Below, one piece after another: positions 51,986-60,792 of a stretch of 64,000 nt of DNA. The position numbers and the translations under genes were made by a program. The stretch's first letter is position 1; each line of letters starts with the position of its first letter. The stretch comes from Paraburkholderia sp. Ac-20340 (lineage in GTDB: Bacteria > Pseudomonadota > Gammaproteobacteria > Burkholderiales > Burkholderiaceae). The notes under the pieces are model-generated. The model searched no databases. It was given only the letters and a program-made list of their open reading frames with translations, and was not told where the DNA came from. The stretch spans positions 17,656-81,655 of the forward strand of contig NZ_JAAGPR010000037.1 in the NCBI RefSeq assembly GCF_017104965.1. The letters are read 5' to 3'.

Positions 51986-52709
51986 GGGCCGGCTCCCGCA
52001 GAACGGCCGTCACAAGGCCCGCGCACGCCCCGACCGCCACATACCAGGCGCCCGGCACGTAAAGGTAGGTCACGCCCGCAGCCGCGAGGCTCACGAGCCA
52101 CGGCAGACTCGCGCGCGCGCCCTTCCACATGCCCTTGAGCAGCACGAGAAAAACCGCGGTAAACGCCATGTCGAAGCCATAACGCTGCACGTCGCCGAGC
52201 ACAGGACCGAGCACCGCGCCCAGCGCCGTGAACGATACCCACGTGAGCCACAGATTGATGGCGACGCCCATGTAATAGGCCATGCTCACGCGTCCGGCGC
52301 CGTTAGTGCGGGCATCGGCCATCGCCATTGCCCAGCTTTCGTCGCACATCAGAAAGAGCGCGGGCAACGCGCGGCGCAGCGGCACGTGGCGGATGTATTG
52401 CGCGAAGGCCGCGCCCATCAGAATATGGCGCGCATTGACGAGAAACGACATCGCGACGATCAGCGCGATATGCGGCGGCGAAGTCCACAGACGCACCGCC
52501 GTGAATTCGGAACCGCCGGCGAAATTCACGCCGGTCATCAGCGGCACTTCGAGATTGCTCAGGCCCTTTTGCGCGGCCTGCGCGCCCAGCACCAGAGCAA
52601 ACGGAATGAAGCCCATCATGATGGGCAAGGCTGCACGCATGCCGCGCGCGACTTCGGAAGTATCGATGGAACGCCGCGTGGAAGCGGCAGAGGTAGGCAC
52701 ACTGCTCAT
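51978..52709 (-). CDS. azlC: AzlC branched-chain amino acid exporter subunit
   Basis: The 243-residue inner-membrane protein matches AzlC (YgaZ): GMRAALPIMMGFIPFALVLGAQA, TGVNFAGGSEFTAV and FLVNARHILMGAAFA, with seven or so hydrophobic segments. ATG 52709 starts the normal-length protein; the longer upstream frame crosses the Lrp gene. Overlap with azlD and divergence from an Lrp gene repeat the azlB-azlCD arrangement of B. subtilis. Confidence 0.93.
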   Translation of the reverse strand: MSSVPTSAASTRRSIDTSEVARGMRAALPIMMGFIPFALVLGAQAAQKGLSNLEVPLMTGVNFAGGSEFTAVRLWTSPPHIALIVAMSFLVNARHILMGAAFAQYIRHVPLRRALPALFLMCDESWAMAMADARTNGAGRVSMAYYMGVAINLWLTWVSFTALGAVLGPVLGDVQRYGFDMAFTAVFLVLLKGMWKGARASLPWLVSLAAAGVTYLYVPGAWYVAVGACAGLVTAVLREPARA

Positions 52710-52794
52710 GATAATTACAATTCCTGCAAAGGCGATATTTTCTGCCGAATGCGTTCGAATCGGGTTGCGTTGTGGCCATACAGGCGCGAGAATT

Positions 52795-52809
52795 TGGCAT
52801 TCAATGCCA
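52795..52809. promoter_or_regulatory. Candidate Lrp operator
   Basis: TGGCATT-C-AATGCCA is a perfect palindrome with 7-base arms, 20 bases before the Lrp start and inside the azlC/Lrp divergent region. Confidence 0.55.
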
Positions 52810-52829
52810 CGAATCAGCAGAATATCGAC

Positions 52830-53300
52830 ATGGAAAGCCATCCGAAGCTCGACGCCATCGACCGGCGCATTCTCAACGCCCTGCAGCGCGACGGCCGTTT
52901 GCAGAACGTCGACCTGGCCCAGCAGGTGGGGCTTTCGCCCTCGCCGTGCCTGCGCCGCGTGCGTCTTCTGGAAGATGCGGGCGTGATCGAAAAATACGTG
53001 GCCGTGCTCGATCCGGCCAAGGTGGGCAAGGCGCTGACCGTGTTCGCGCGCGTCTGGCTCAAGGGCCAGGACGCGCATACGGTCGACAGTTTCGCCGAAG
53101 CGGTGCGCCATTTCCCCGACGTGGTGGAATGTCACCTGATGGCCGGCGATTGTGATTTTCTGCTGCGTATCGTGGCCGCCGATCTCGACGAATATCGCCG
53201 CTTCCTGATGGAATATCTGACGCGTATTCCCGGCGTACAAAGCGTGAAAACCGATATTCCGATGCAGAAAATCAAACTCACGTCTGAAATTCCGATGTGA
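52830..53300 (+). CDS. Lrp/AsnC family regulator
   Basis: The 156-residue product has the Lrp winged helix (LDAIDRRILNALQRDGRLQN, DLAQQVGLSPSPCLRRVRLLE) and RAM domain (about 70-150; ECHLMAGDCDFLLRIVA). ATG 52830 starts MESHPKLDAID; it is divergent from azlCD across 120 bases. It is the probable amino-acid-responsive repressor or activator of azlCD, as AzlB is in B. subtilis. Confidence 0.93.
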   Translation: MESHPKLDAIDRRILNALQRDGRLQNVDLAQQVGLSPSPCLRRVRLLEDAGVIEKYVAVLDPAKVGKALTVFARVWLKGQDAHTVDSFAEAVRHFPDVVECHLMAGDCDFLLRIVAADLDEYRRFLMEYLTRIPGVQSVKTDIPMQKIKLTSEIPM

Positions 53301-53327
53301 GTGGAAGCGTGAGCGAAAGCGGCCGGT

Positions 53328-55889
53328 TTAATCGGCGTTCAATTGTTTTCGCATTGCCATGGTAATGCGCTGTTTCGCGGCGTCGTAGTCTTGCCATGGA
53401 TCGTCGTGTAGCGCTTTCAGGCGTTCGTGCAGATTCGCGACGGTCCATTGCGCGCCGCTTTGCACGTTGCCCGCTTCCAACTCTTCCCATGTGATCGGCA
53501 CTGAAACGCCCAGCCCCGGCCGCGCGCGCGGCGCATACGCGGCAATCGCAGTTGCGCCCCGGCCATTGCGCAAATAGTCCACGAAAATGCGGCCCGTGCG
53601 GTTTTTCGGGCCCATTTTCGCGCTGAATCGATCGGGCAAGGTCGCCGCCATATGCACCGCCACCGCACGCGCAAAATCCTTTGCCTCGTCCCATTGCGCG
53701 TGGCGCGCGAGCGGCACGACCACATGCAGGCCCTTGCCGCCGCTCGTTTTAACCCATGCACGCAGGCCTAAAGCGTCGAGCAGTTCGCGCGTCAGTTGCG
53801 CCGCTTCGATCATGCGGTCCCAACCGAGCTTCGGGTCGGGGTCAAGGTCGAAGATCAGGCGATCGGGCTTTTCGATGCTCGTGACAAGCGCATTCCACGT
53901 ATGCAATTCGATCGTGTCCATCTGCGCCGCGCCCACGAGGGCATCGACGCTATCGAGGGTCAACAGCGGCGCGTGACCTTCATCGAGCCCCGCGTGCTGC
54001 GTGGCGTGCGCAATCTCGAGCTTGTTCGCGTGCTTCTGAAAGAACAGTTCGCCGCTCACGCCCGAAGGCGCGCGCACCAGCGCCACCGGCCGTTTCTGTA
54101 GCTGCGGCAGCAACCATTGCGCGACCGCTTCAAAGTAATGCACGAGGTCGATCTTGCGCAATCCACTGCTTTCGTCGATCACGCGTTCCGGGTGAGTGAT
54201 GCGTATGCCCGCCACTTCGGTTTCTCCTTTTACGGTGCGCGCCTTCTTTTGCACCGGCGGCGACTGCGCTTCGCGCATGATCGACTTCGGCGGCTTGTCG
54301 TCGCGCAGGCCGACGAACGACGCCTGGCGCACCACGCCCGCGCTGGTCCAGGTCTTGAAGCGCACTTCGGCCACGAGTTCGGGGCGCACCCAATGCACGC
54401 CGGCACGACGCTCTGCCGACGGCACGGCATCGAATGGCGAAGTCTTGCGTTCGCGCTCGCGCAAGGCGCGCGCCAACGTCTTGAGGCGCGCGCTGTCGAA
54501 ACCCGTGCCAACACGTCCGGCGTAAAGCAGCGCGCCATCGTCGCCATAAACGCCCAGCAACAGCGCGCCGAAACCCACGCGGCTGCCCTCGGGCTCCGTA
54601 TAGCCGCCGATCACGAATTCCTGGCGCCGCGAGCAGCGCAATTTGAGCCACGATGGACTGCGCGTCGATGTATAGGCGCTGCCCGCACGCTTGGCGACCA
54701 GCCCTTCGAGATTCGCTTCGCACGCGGCTTGCAAGAGCGCATCGGGATCGCCCGCGAAGGCTTCGGAGAATCGCAGCGCTTCGTGCGGGCTATCCGCCAG
54801 CAAGGCCTGAAGCTGCGAGCGGCGCGATTCCAGCGGCACCTTGCGCAGATCGAAGCCGTCGAGCCACGGCAGATCGAAGAACCAGATGGCGATGGCGTCG
54901 CTGCTGCCTTCATCGAAGGCGTTTTGCAGCGCCTGGAAATCGGGCACGCCGGCTTTATCGAGCACTACGGCCTCGCCGTCCAGCCATGCGGATTCCAGCT
55001 TCAGCGTGCGCAGCGCCGCTGCCTGCTGCGGGAATTTCGCGGTCCAGTCGTGACCGGAACGCGTGAAGATGCGCACGTCGGATTTGCCGCGCGCATTGTG
55101 TTCGATGCGGACCAGCACGCGATAGCCGTCGAATTTGAGTTCGTAGAGCCAGCCGTCTTTTCCCGGTGGCGCGCTGGCGGGCGTGGCGAGTTGAGGCGAA
55201 AACGTGGCCGGGAGTGCAGCGCGAACGACACCTTCCAGCGATGCGAGGTCGGCGCGCGAGGTAGCGGCTTTTGTGCGGCGAGCGCGCCTGGGTTCTGCAC
55301 GCTTGCGCTTTACACTCGCCGCCTTATCGTCGGTCACATGGAAGGCATCTTCGGGCACTGCTTCATCGTCGCGCTGTTTGATGAGCAGCCAGTTATCGTG
55401 CTTCGCATCGCCCATCGAGCTGCGCACCAGCGCCCAGCCGCCATGCAGTTTTTCGCCGTCGAGCGTAAAAGCCAGCTTGCCATGCGCATAAGCTTCGCGC
55501 GCGGCGCGCATGCCGCCTTCCGGCTTCCACGTGCCGTGATCCCAGATTTCGACGGTCCCCGCGCCATAACTGCCTTCGGGAATGCGGCCTTCGAATTGCC
55601 GATATTCGAGCGGATGATCCTCCACGTGCACGGCAAGACGCTTGACGCCGGGATCGAGACTCGGCCCTTTAGGCACGGCCCAGGACTTGAGCGCGCCATC
55701 CAGTTCGAGGCGGAAATCGTAATGCAGATGCCGCGCATCGTGACGCTGGATCACGAACGAACCGGCGCTCGCGCTTTTGCGTTTTCCACCGCGCGCCGCG
55801 CGTTTCGCCTTGGCCGCAGGCTCCGGTGTTTTATCGAACCGGCGCTTTGATTCGTAATCCTTGAGATTCGCGCGAGTCGGCATGTGCAT
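53328..55889 (-). CDS. ligD: ATP-dependent DNA ligase LigD (NHEJ)
   Basis: The 853-residue multi-domain NHEJ enzyme has the PE-ligase-polymerase order of Pseudomonas LigD. The 3'-phosphoesterase (about 40-180) carries RHDARHLHYDFRLEL (His50, His56, Asp58) and VHVEDHP. The ligase (about 230-540) has the nucleotidyl lysine at 252 in LKFDGYR. The primase-polymerase (about 565-853) has FDLDPDP for metal binding. It repairs double-strand breaks with Ku, whose gene is 24 bases upstream. Start could be ATG 55889 or 55883. Confidence 0.97.
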   Translation of the reverse strand: MHMPTRANLKDYESKRRFDKTPEPAAKAKRAARGGKRKSASAGSFVIQRHDARHLHYDFRLELDGALKSWAVPKGPSLDPGVKRLAVHVEDHPLEYRQFEGRIPEGSYGAGTVEIWDHGTWKPEGGMRAAREAYAHGKLAFTLDGEKLHGGWALVRSSMGDAKHDNWLLIKQRDDEAVPEDAFHVTDDKAASVKRKRAEPRRARRTKAATSRADLASLEGVVRAALPATFSPQLATPASAPPGKDGWLYELKFDGYRVLVRIEHNARGKSDVRIFTRSGHDWTAKFPQQAAALRTLKLESAWLDGEAVVLDKAGVPDFQALQNAFDEGSSDAIAIWFFDLPWLDGFDLRKVPLESRRSQLQALLADSPHEALRFSEAFAGDPDALLQAACEANLEGLVAKRAGSAYTSTRSPSWLKLRCSRRQEFVIGGYTEPEGSRVGFGALLLGVYGDDGALLYAGRVGTGFDSARLKTLARALRERERKTSPFDAVPSAERRAGVHWVRPELVAEVRFKTWTSAGVVRQASFVGLRDDKPPKSIMREAQSPPVQKKARTVKGETEVAGIRITHPERVIDESSGLRKIDLVHYFEAVAQWLLPQLQKRPVALVRAPSGVSGELFFQKHANKLEIAHATQHAGLDEGHAPLLTLDSVDALVGAAQMDTIELHTWNALVTSIEKPDRLIFDLDPDPKLGWDRMIEAAQLTRELLDALGLRAWVKTSGGKGLHVVVPLARHAQWDEAKDFARAVAVHMAATLPDRFSAKMGPKNRTGRIFVDYLRNGRGATAIAAYAPRARPGLGVSVPITWEELEAGNVQSGAQWTVANLHERLKALHDDPWQDYDAAKQRITMAMRKQLNAD

Positions 55890-55912
55890 TGACTCCAGAC
55901 GGCTTCAGAGCG

Positions 55913-56791
55913 CTAGGCCGCACGCTTGCCGCGACGGCTCGCCGTTTTACGCGGCGTGCCGCTGCCTGCTGCATCGTCATCGCGCGCCGTGCCTTTGCGC
56001 TTGCCCAGGCTGCGCTTGAGCAATTCGGTTAGATCGACGATATCGGCGCTACGCGCCTTCTGCGCAGGCGCCTGCACGCGCGTGACTTCATGCGCCTTGC
56101 CTTCGCTCACCTTGCGTTCGGCCAGTTCGAGAATCGCATCGCGGAAGGTGTCGCGATACGCGTCGGGCTGCCAGTCGGTGGTCAGATCGTCGATCAGTTT
56201 GCGCGCCATCTGCAACTCGCGCGCGCTCACGCCTTCGCTCTTTGCGCTCTTCGGCAAGGCTTGAACGTCCTCGAATTCGCGCACTTCCGTGGACCAGCGC
56301 AAGGTCTGCAATGCCAGCGCCGGCCCCGCCGCGATCACCGCCGCGAGATGCTGCTTGCTATGCATCACCACATTGGCAATGCCGATCTTGCCGCTGGCCG
56401 CCAGCGCATCGCGCAGCAGCGCATAGGTCTTGCCCGCGCGCCGGTCGGGCGTGAGCCAGTACGGCGTATCGAGGTAGACGAACGAGAGTTGCGAGGCGTC
56501 GATAAACGCGAGGATATCGACGGTCTGCGTGGCTTCGGCGCTGGCCGCGCGAATTTCTTCGTCCGAGATCACAACGTATGCGCCTTTCTCGTACTCGTAG
56601 CCGCGCACGATATCGTCGCGCTCCACGGCCTTGCCGGTGCGCTTGTTGATCTGACGATAGCCGATCGGGTCGAAGCTGCGGCGCTCCAGCAGATTGAAAC
56701 CCGTGTGCTCGCTCTGCGTGGCGGGCACGAGTTCGACCGGCACGTAGACCAGCCCGAAACTGATAGCGCCTTTCCAGATCGCTCGCGGCAT
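55913..56791 (-). CDS. ku: Ku protein (NHEJ)
   Basis: The 292-residue bacterial Ku forms a homodimeric ring on DNA ends and recruits LigD. It begins MPRAIWKGAISFGLVYVPVEL and has the core beta-barrel region and a Lys/Arg-rich C-terminal tail (LLKRSLGKRKG, KTASRRGKRAA) typical for DNA and LigD contacts. AAGGAG precedes ATG 56791. It is cotranscribed with ligD and divergent from an exported protein gene. Confidence 0.96.
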   Translation of the reverse strand: MPRAIWKGAISFGLVYVPVELVPATQSEHTGFNLLERRSFDPIGYRQINKRTGKAVERDDIVRGYEYEKGAYVVISDEEIRAASAEATQTVDILAFIDASQLSFVYLDTPYWLTPDRRAGKTYALLRDALAASGKIGIANVVMHSKQHLAAVIAAGPALALQTLRWSTEVREFEDVQALPKSAKSEGVSARELQMARKLIDDLTTDWQPDAYRDTFRDAILELAERKVSEGKAHEVTRVQAPAQKARSADIVDLTELLKRSLGKRKGTARDDDAAGSGTPRKTASRRGKRAA

Positions 56792-57037
56792 GATCGCTCT
56801 CCTTCCGCTGGATTGCCTGCCCGTGCAGGGAACGATCGTGGAGCAAACGCGATGCCTGCGTACGCGCGGCAAACGCAACGCGCGCGCTTTGGCTATAGTA
56901 CGTGGCGCCGATTTTGGTGCCACATTCGGCGACACATTGAAACGCATCAAATAAATGCCTATTGGGCAAGCGCGCTCGGTGCAACCTGATCGAGAATCGT
57001 CCGCTCATTCCTTCGTCGACCTCACACCTGCACACGC

Positions 57038-59221
57038 ATGACGTCCAGAACTCCGTTGCTGCCTCGACACCCCATCGCCAGACTGCTCGCCAGCCTGCTC
57101 CCGCTGCTGACCGCCACGGCCGCGCACGCGAGCGGCGACTCGGGCTGCTATCCCGGCGCCGCACTACGCCAGCCCAGCTATGCCTGCGGCGGCCTGCCGA
57201 TTCTCAGCCCAGGCAACGACACGCGTATGAACGCGATGCTACTGATGGCCGACAGCAAACGGCTTTCGCAGACGCTGCCGGACCCGAAGAAAATTCCCGC
57301 AGCCGATCGTACGAATTCACTCGTGGTGCCGTTTCTTTACGACTACTCGGGCTGGATCAATATCGGCCAGCAGGGCGGCAGCAGCGATGACAACGCCAGT
57401 TCGACCTATGCCGACGGCGAAGGCAACATCTGCCGCAGCATCGAATCGGGCAGCGCGGATTTCAACGACGCCTTGAGCGCCGCGAAAGGCTTGCCGGCCG
57501 ACGAAGCCGCACGTCTGCGCGCTGCACGCAGCGATCTCGCCCAGGCGTGCCCGGCGAGCGACAGCGGCAATGGCAACGGCAACAACACCAGCAGCGCAGG
57601 CGACTGGCACAAACCCACGGGCCTGAAGAGCGCGCTGGGCCAGCAGTTCGCCACCTATCTGGACGGCGCCAACGCGTTTTATCGATACGATTTCTTCACC
57701 GCGACGAAGTCCTTCGCCAGCGCCTCGCACAGCACCGATCCGTGGTTGCGCGAAGCCTCGCTCTACATGACGGGCCGCGCGCAACTCAATGCCGCGCAGG
57801 CCAACGCATTCGGATCGGATAGCAACATCGACCGCAGCAAGGTTATTCAAGTTTCGCTCAACGCCGCGCAAACGGTCTTCAGCACCTATCTGAAGGTCTA
57901 TCCGGGCGGCCAATACGCCGACTCGGCGCAAGGTCTGCAGCGTCGCCTGGCGTGGCTCGGCGGCAATTCCGTACAGCAGGCCGACGGCTACGCGCGCGCC
58001 TTCGCACGCTGGGCACCCGACGCGTCAAACGTCCCGCTCATGCAGCTCGCCAACGAACTCGACAGCAAGCTGGTTTTGAACAATGCCGATGCAACGAAAG
58101 TGAAGTCGCCTAGCGTTCTCGCCATCGTCGATCTGATGCGCATGCGTGCGAATGGGAGTTTCGATTCGACGCAACTCAAGCCCATCACGCTCGACGAATT
58201 GCAGACGCAAAAGCCGCTCTTTGCCAGCAACCCGTCGCTGTACGACTATCTGCTCGCCACCTATCACGTCTATGTCGATCACAAGCCGGATCAGGCGCTC
58301 GCGCTGCTGCCCGACGCGCCGCTCGCAGCGGATGCCCCGCTCGGCTATTTCGCGCTGAGCCAGCAGACGCTGCGTGCATTCGCGCTCGAAGACAACGGTC
58401 AGGCCGATAAGGCGCGCCAACTCTGGAGCGATCTGATTGCGCTGGCCAAACTGCGCCTCCAGCGCGAAGCGCTCGAACTCGCGCTCGCAATCAATCTGGA
58501 GCAGGCCAATCTGGTCAATCGCGCCTTCGCCGACGATTCGCCCATCCAGAACGCCGCGCTACGCTCGATGATGCTGCAACACGCAGCGAACGCCGACCTG
58601 TTGCGCGCACAGGCGCAAAACAAGGCCACGAGCGGCGCGCTGCGCGATATCGCGCTCTACACGCTGCTCTACAAGGAATTCACGCGCAGCCGATATGCCG
58701 ATTTCCTCGCCGATCTCGCGCTGATGCCCGCTACGCCGAACGATGCGCTCAAGCCGTTCACGCTGCCCGGCGCGAAGAACGACGACGGCTATACGTGCCC
58801 GTCGGCGCGCGACATCGCCGCGACGCTGCAGATGAATCCCAACGACCCGAAGGGCCTGAACTGTCTCGCGGAGTTCGCGCGCAACCATCCGCCAGCGAGC
58901 GGCCTCGGCGAGAATACCTATGAGCTCGAACCGCCCAATCCGTCCGCGGACACTACAACGCTGGGCAGCAAGCCGTCGGAGTTTCAGGGTTCGCCGTATC
59001 AGCGCATGACGAGCTATCAGAGCGTGATCGGCAATTCGCAGGCCAGCGCCAACGACCGCGCCTATGCGCTGTATCGGGCGATCAACTGCTTTGCACCGGG
59101 CGGATATAGCGAATGCGGCGGCAACAAGTTGCCGAAGAGTACGCGCAAGCGCTGGTTCACCCTGCTTAAAACCACGTATCCGTCGAGCCAATGGGCGCAG
59201 TCGCTCAAGTATTACTGGTGA
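57038..59221 (+). CDS. Large exported repeat-like protein of unknown function
   Basis: The 727-residue protein has a signal peptide (LLASLLPLLTATAAHA, cleavage near residue 31) and a mature part of about 695 residues. From about 200 onward it is helical with TPR-like pairs (DPWLREASLYMTGRAQLNAAQ, TYLKVYPGGQYADSAQGLQRR), like BamD/YfiO or tetratricopeptide scaffolds. A Gly/Asn/Ser linker (residues about 170-190) separates the N-terminal domain. No enzyme motif is seen. Its stop is 2 bases before a DUF3142 gene, so the two act together. Role unknown. Confidence 0.75.
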   Translation: MTSRTPLLPRHPIARLLASLLPLLTATAAHASGDSGCYPGAALRQPSYACGGLPILSPGNDTRMNAMLLMADSKRLSQTLPDPKKIPAADRTNSLVVPFLYDYSGWINIGQQGGSSDDNASSTYADGEGNICRSIESGSADFNDALSAAKGLPADEAARLRAARSDLAQACPASDSGNGNGNNTSSAGDWHKPTGLKSALGQQFATYLDGANAFYRYDFFTATKSFASASHSTDPWLREASLYMTGRAQLNAAQANAFGSDSNIDRSKVIQVSLNAAQTVFSTYLKVYPGGQYADSAQGLQRRLAWLGGNSVQQADGYARAFARWAPDASNVPLMQLANELDSKLVLNNADATKVKSPSVLAIVDLMRMRANGSFDSTQLKPITLDELQTQKPLFASNPSLYDYLLATYHVYVDHKPDQALALLPDAPLAADAPLGYFALSQQTLRAFALEDNGQADKARQLWSDLIALAKLRLQREALELALAINLEQANLVNRAFADDSPIQNAALRSMMLQHAANADLLRAQAQNKATSGALRDIALYTLLYKEFTRSRYADFLADLALMPATPNDALKPFTLPGAKNDDGYTCPSARDIAATLQMNPNDPKGLNCLAEFARNHPPASGLGENTYELEPPNPSADTTTLGSKPSEFQGSPYQRMTSYQSVIGNSQASANDRAYALYRAINCFAPGGYSECGGNKLPKSTRKRWFTLLKTTYPSSQWAQSLKYYW

Positions 59222-59223
59222 AC

Positions 59224-59949
59224 GTGAAGCGCGCATTCTGCGCGGCCCTGCTGGCGTGCGCGCAGATGGCATCGGCATCGGCCAGCACGGTCGATGCCGC
59301 GCAATACGACGCGTTCTGGCTATGGGCTGGCGTGAAGTCACAGGCCGTCGTGCACGATGCGCGCACGATCTACGTGCTGCAAGGCCAGATCGAAGCCGCG
59401 CCCGGCGATGAATCGCAGGTCCGCTTCATCGCCCAGGGCGCGGCGACACCCAACGCGCCGCACGCGCAAATCTGGCTGGCGTATCGCGCGCATACGCTGC
59501 ACTGGACGCCGCGCATCACGCAGATCATGCTGGCCCAGCTCGCGCGCTGGCGTGCGTGGGGACATCGCTCGGGGCATGAAGTCGTGGGCATTCAGATCGA
59601 CTTCGATGCGCGCACGTTGCATCTTCAGGACTACCTTGATTTCCTGCTCACGCTGCGCAAAACACTGCCCGCCGATTGCCGGTTGAGCATCACCGGGCTG
59701 CTCGACTGGAGCAGCCGTATCGACGCGAGTCAGGTCAACCAGCTCAAGCAGATCGTCGATGAAGTGGTGGTGCAGACCTATCAGGGCCGCCACACGATCA
59801 CGCGTTACGATGCGTATCTGCCGCGAGTGGCGCGCCTGCAATTGCCATTTCGCATCGGCTTGATCGAAGGCGGTACGTGGGATGCGCCGGACTATCTCGC
59901 GGCGAATCCGTGGTTTCGCGGTTATGTGGTGTTTCTGCGCAACCCTTGA
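59224..59949 (+). CDS. DUF3142 domain exported protein
   Basis: The 241-residue product has a signal peptide after GTG 59224 (VKRAFCAALLACAQMASASA) and a TIM-barrel-like body: VVGIQIDFDARTLHLQDYLDFL, LSITGLLDWS, VVVQTYQGR, RIGLIEGG. This is the DUF3142 pattern, which resembles a glycoside-hydrolase-like barrel; the Asp in QIDFD could be a catalytic residue. A longer start at ATG 59191 would overlap the previous gene by 31 bases; the signal peptide favours 59224. It is coupled to the 727-residue gene. Confidence 0.82.
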   Translation: MKRAFCAALLACAQMASASASTVDAAQYDAFWLWAGVKSQAVVHDARTIYVLQGQIEAAPGDESQVRFIAQGAATPNAPHAQIWLAYRAHTLHWTPRITQIMLAQLARWRAWGHRSGHEVVGIQIDFDARTLHLQDYLDFLLTLRKTLPADCRLSITGLLDWSSRIDASQVNQLKQIVDEVVVQTYQGRHTITRYDAYLPRVARLQLPFRIGLIEGGTWDAPDYLAANPWFRGYVVFLRNP

Positions 59950-59967
59950 ATCGCAGCGTCGCGCAAC

Positions 59968-60507
59968 TTAACCATCGGTGGGCGGACGTTTGGGTTGGAA
60001 GGGCACGAACTGATATTGCGGGCCTTGCGCGCGCGGGCCACACAGGTGCGCGCGTAACGGTGCACTCACGGCGCCATTGCCAATGGCAATGCGTAAATAT
60101 GCCGTGTCGATGCACTGCGTATCGTCGAACACGTCGCCCGTTACCCAGCGCAGGCTGGTTTTGACCGTCGCCTGCGGGGGAATCACGAGCGGCAGCAAAA
60201 CCGGCCCGGGATGCATGCCGGGCATGGCTTGCAAGGCGGCACGTAGCGGGTGTTTGTGCGCATCGAGAAACGTAATCCCAGGCCGCGCGGGAATCGAACA
60301 CGCAACGGCGCTGCGATTGCGCAACATCACATACGTGCCGCCATGCGACATGCCGTTGAAATCGCCGCCGCCATCGTCAAGACTCAGTGCGAGTTGGCGC
60401 GGCTGGCATGGTGTGGATTGGGCGTAGGCGTTCGCGCCTTGAAACGATGCGGCCGCAACCAGCAGCAGGCTCACGAAATGTGCTTTGCTGAACTTCAATC
60501 TGGTCAT
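59968..60507 (-). CDS. Exported DUF4232 domain protein
   Basis: The 179-residue product has a signal peptide (KAHFVSLLLVAAASFQGANAYA) and one DUF4232 domain: cysteines in STPCQPRQLALSL, VACSIPARPGITFLD, DDTQCIDTAYLRI and LCGPRAQ may form two disulfides. The domain is beta-rich and of unknown function. ATG 60507 has AGGAG at 9 bases. It converges with the DUF3142 gene. Confidence 0.85.
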   Translation of the reverse strand: MTRLKFSKAHFVSLLLVAAASFQGANAYAQSTPCQPRQLALSLDDGGGDFNGMSHGGTYVMLRNRSAVACSIPARPGITFLDAHKHPLRAALQAMPGMHPGPVLLPLVIPPQATVKTSLRWVTGDVFDDTQCIDTAYLRIAIGNGAVSAPLRAHLCGPRAQGPQYQFVPFQPKRPPTDG

Positions 60508-60792
60508 AGTCAATCGCTCCTCTTTTCGCCTTCGGGCGTCAGCCAGTCGAATCGATTGTAATGGAAAGCTACACGCTGACTCTTTACGTCTTTGCGCATT
60601 TCATATTCCTGACAAGCACTCGACAATTTCCCTTATACCGATTTAAGGTTTGAAATAAAGATCGTTGCGCGCGCAAATGTCCGAACGGTATTTGACGGCG
60701 ATCACATCACATCGATCGATCACACAGTTTCGTTCGCCAGTGCGGAAAATACTTAGGGTGTATTCCACCCTTCGAAATCCAAGCACTTCGAA

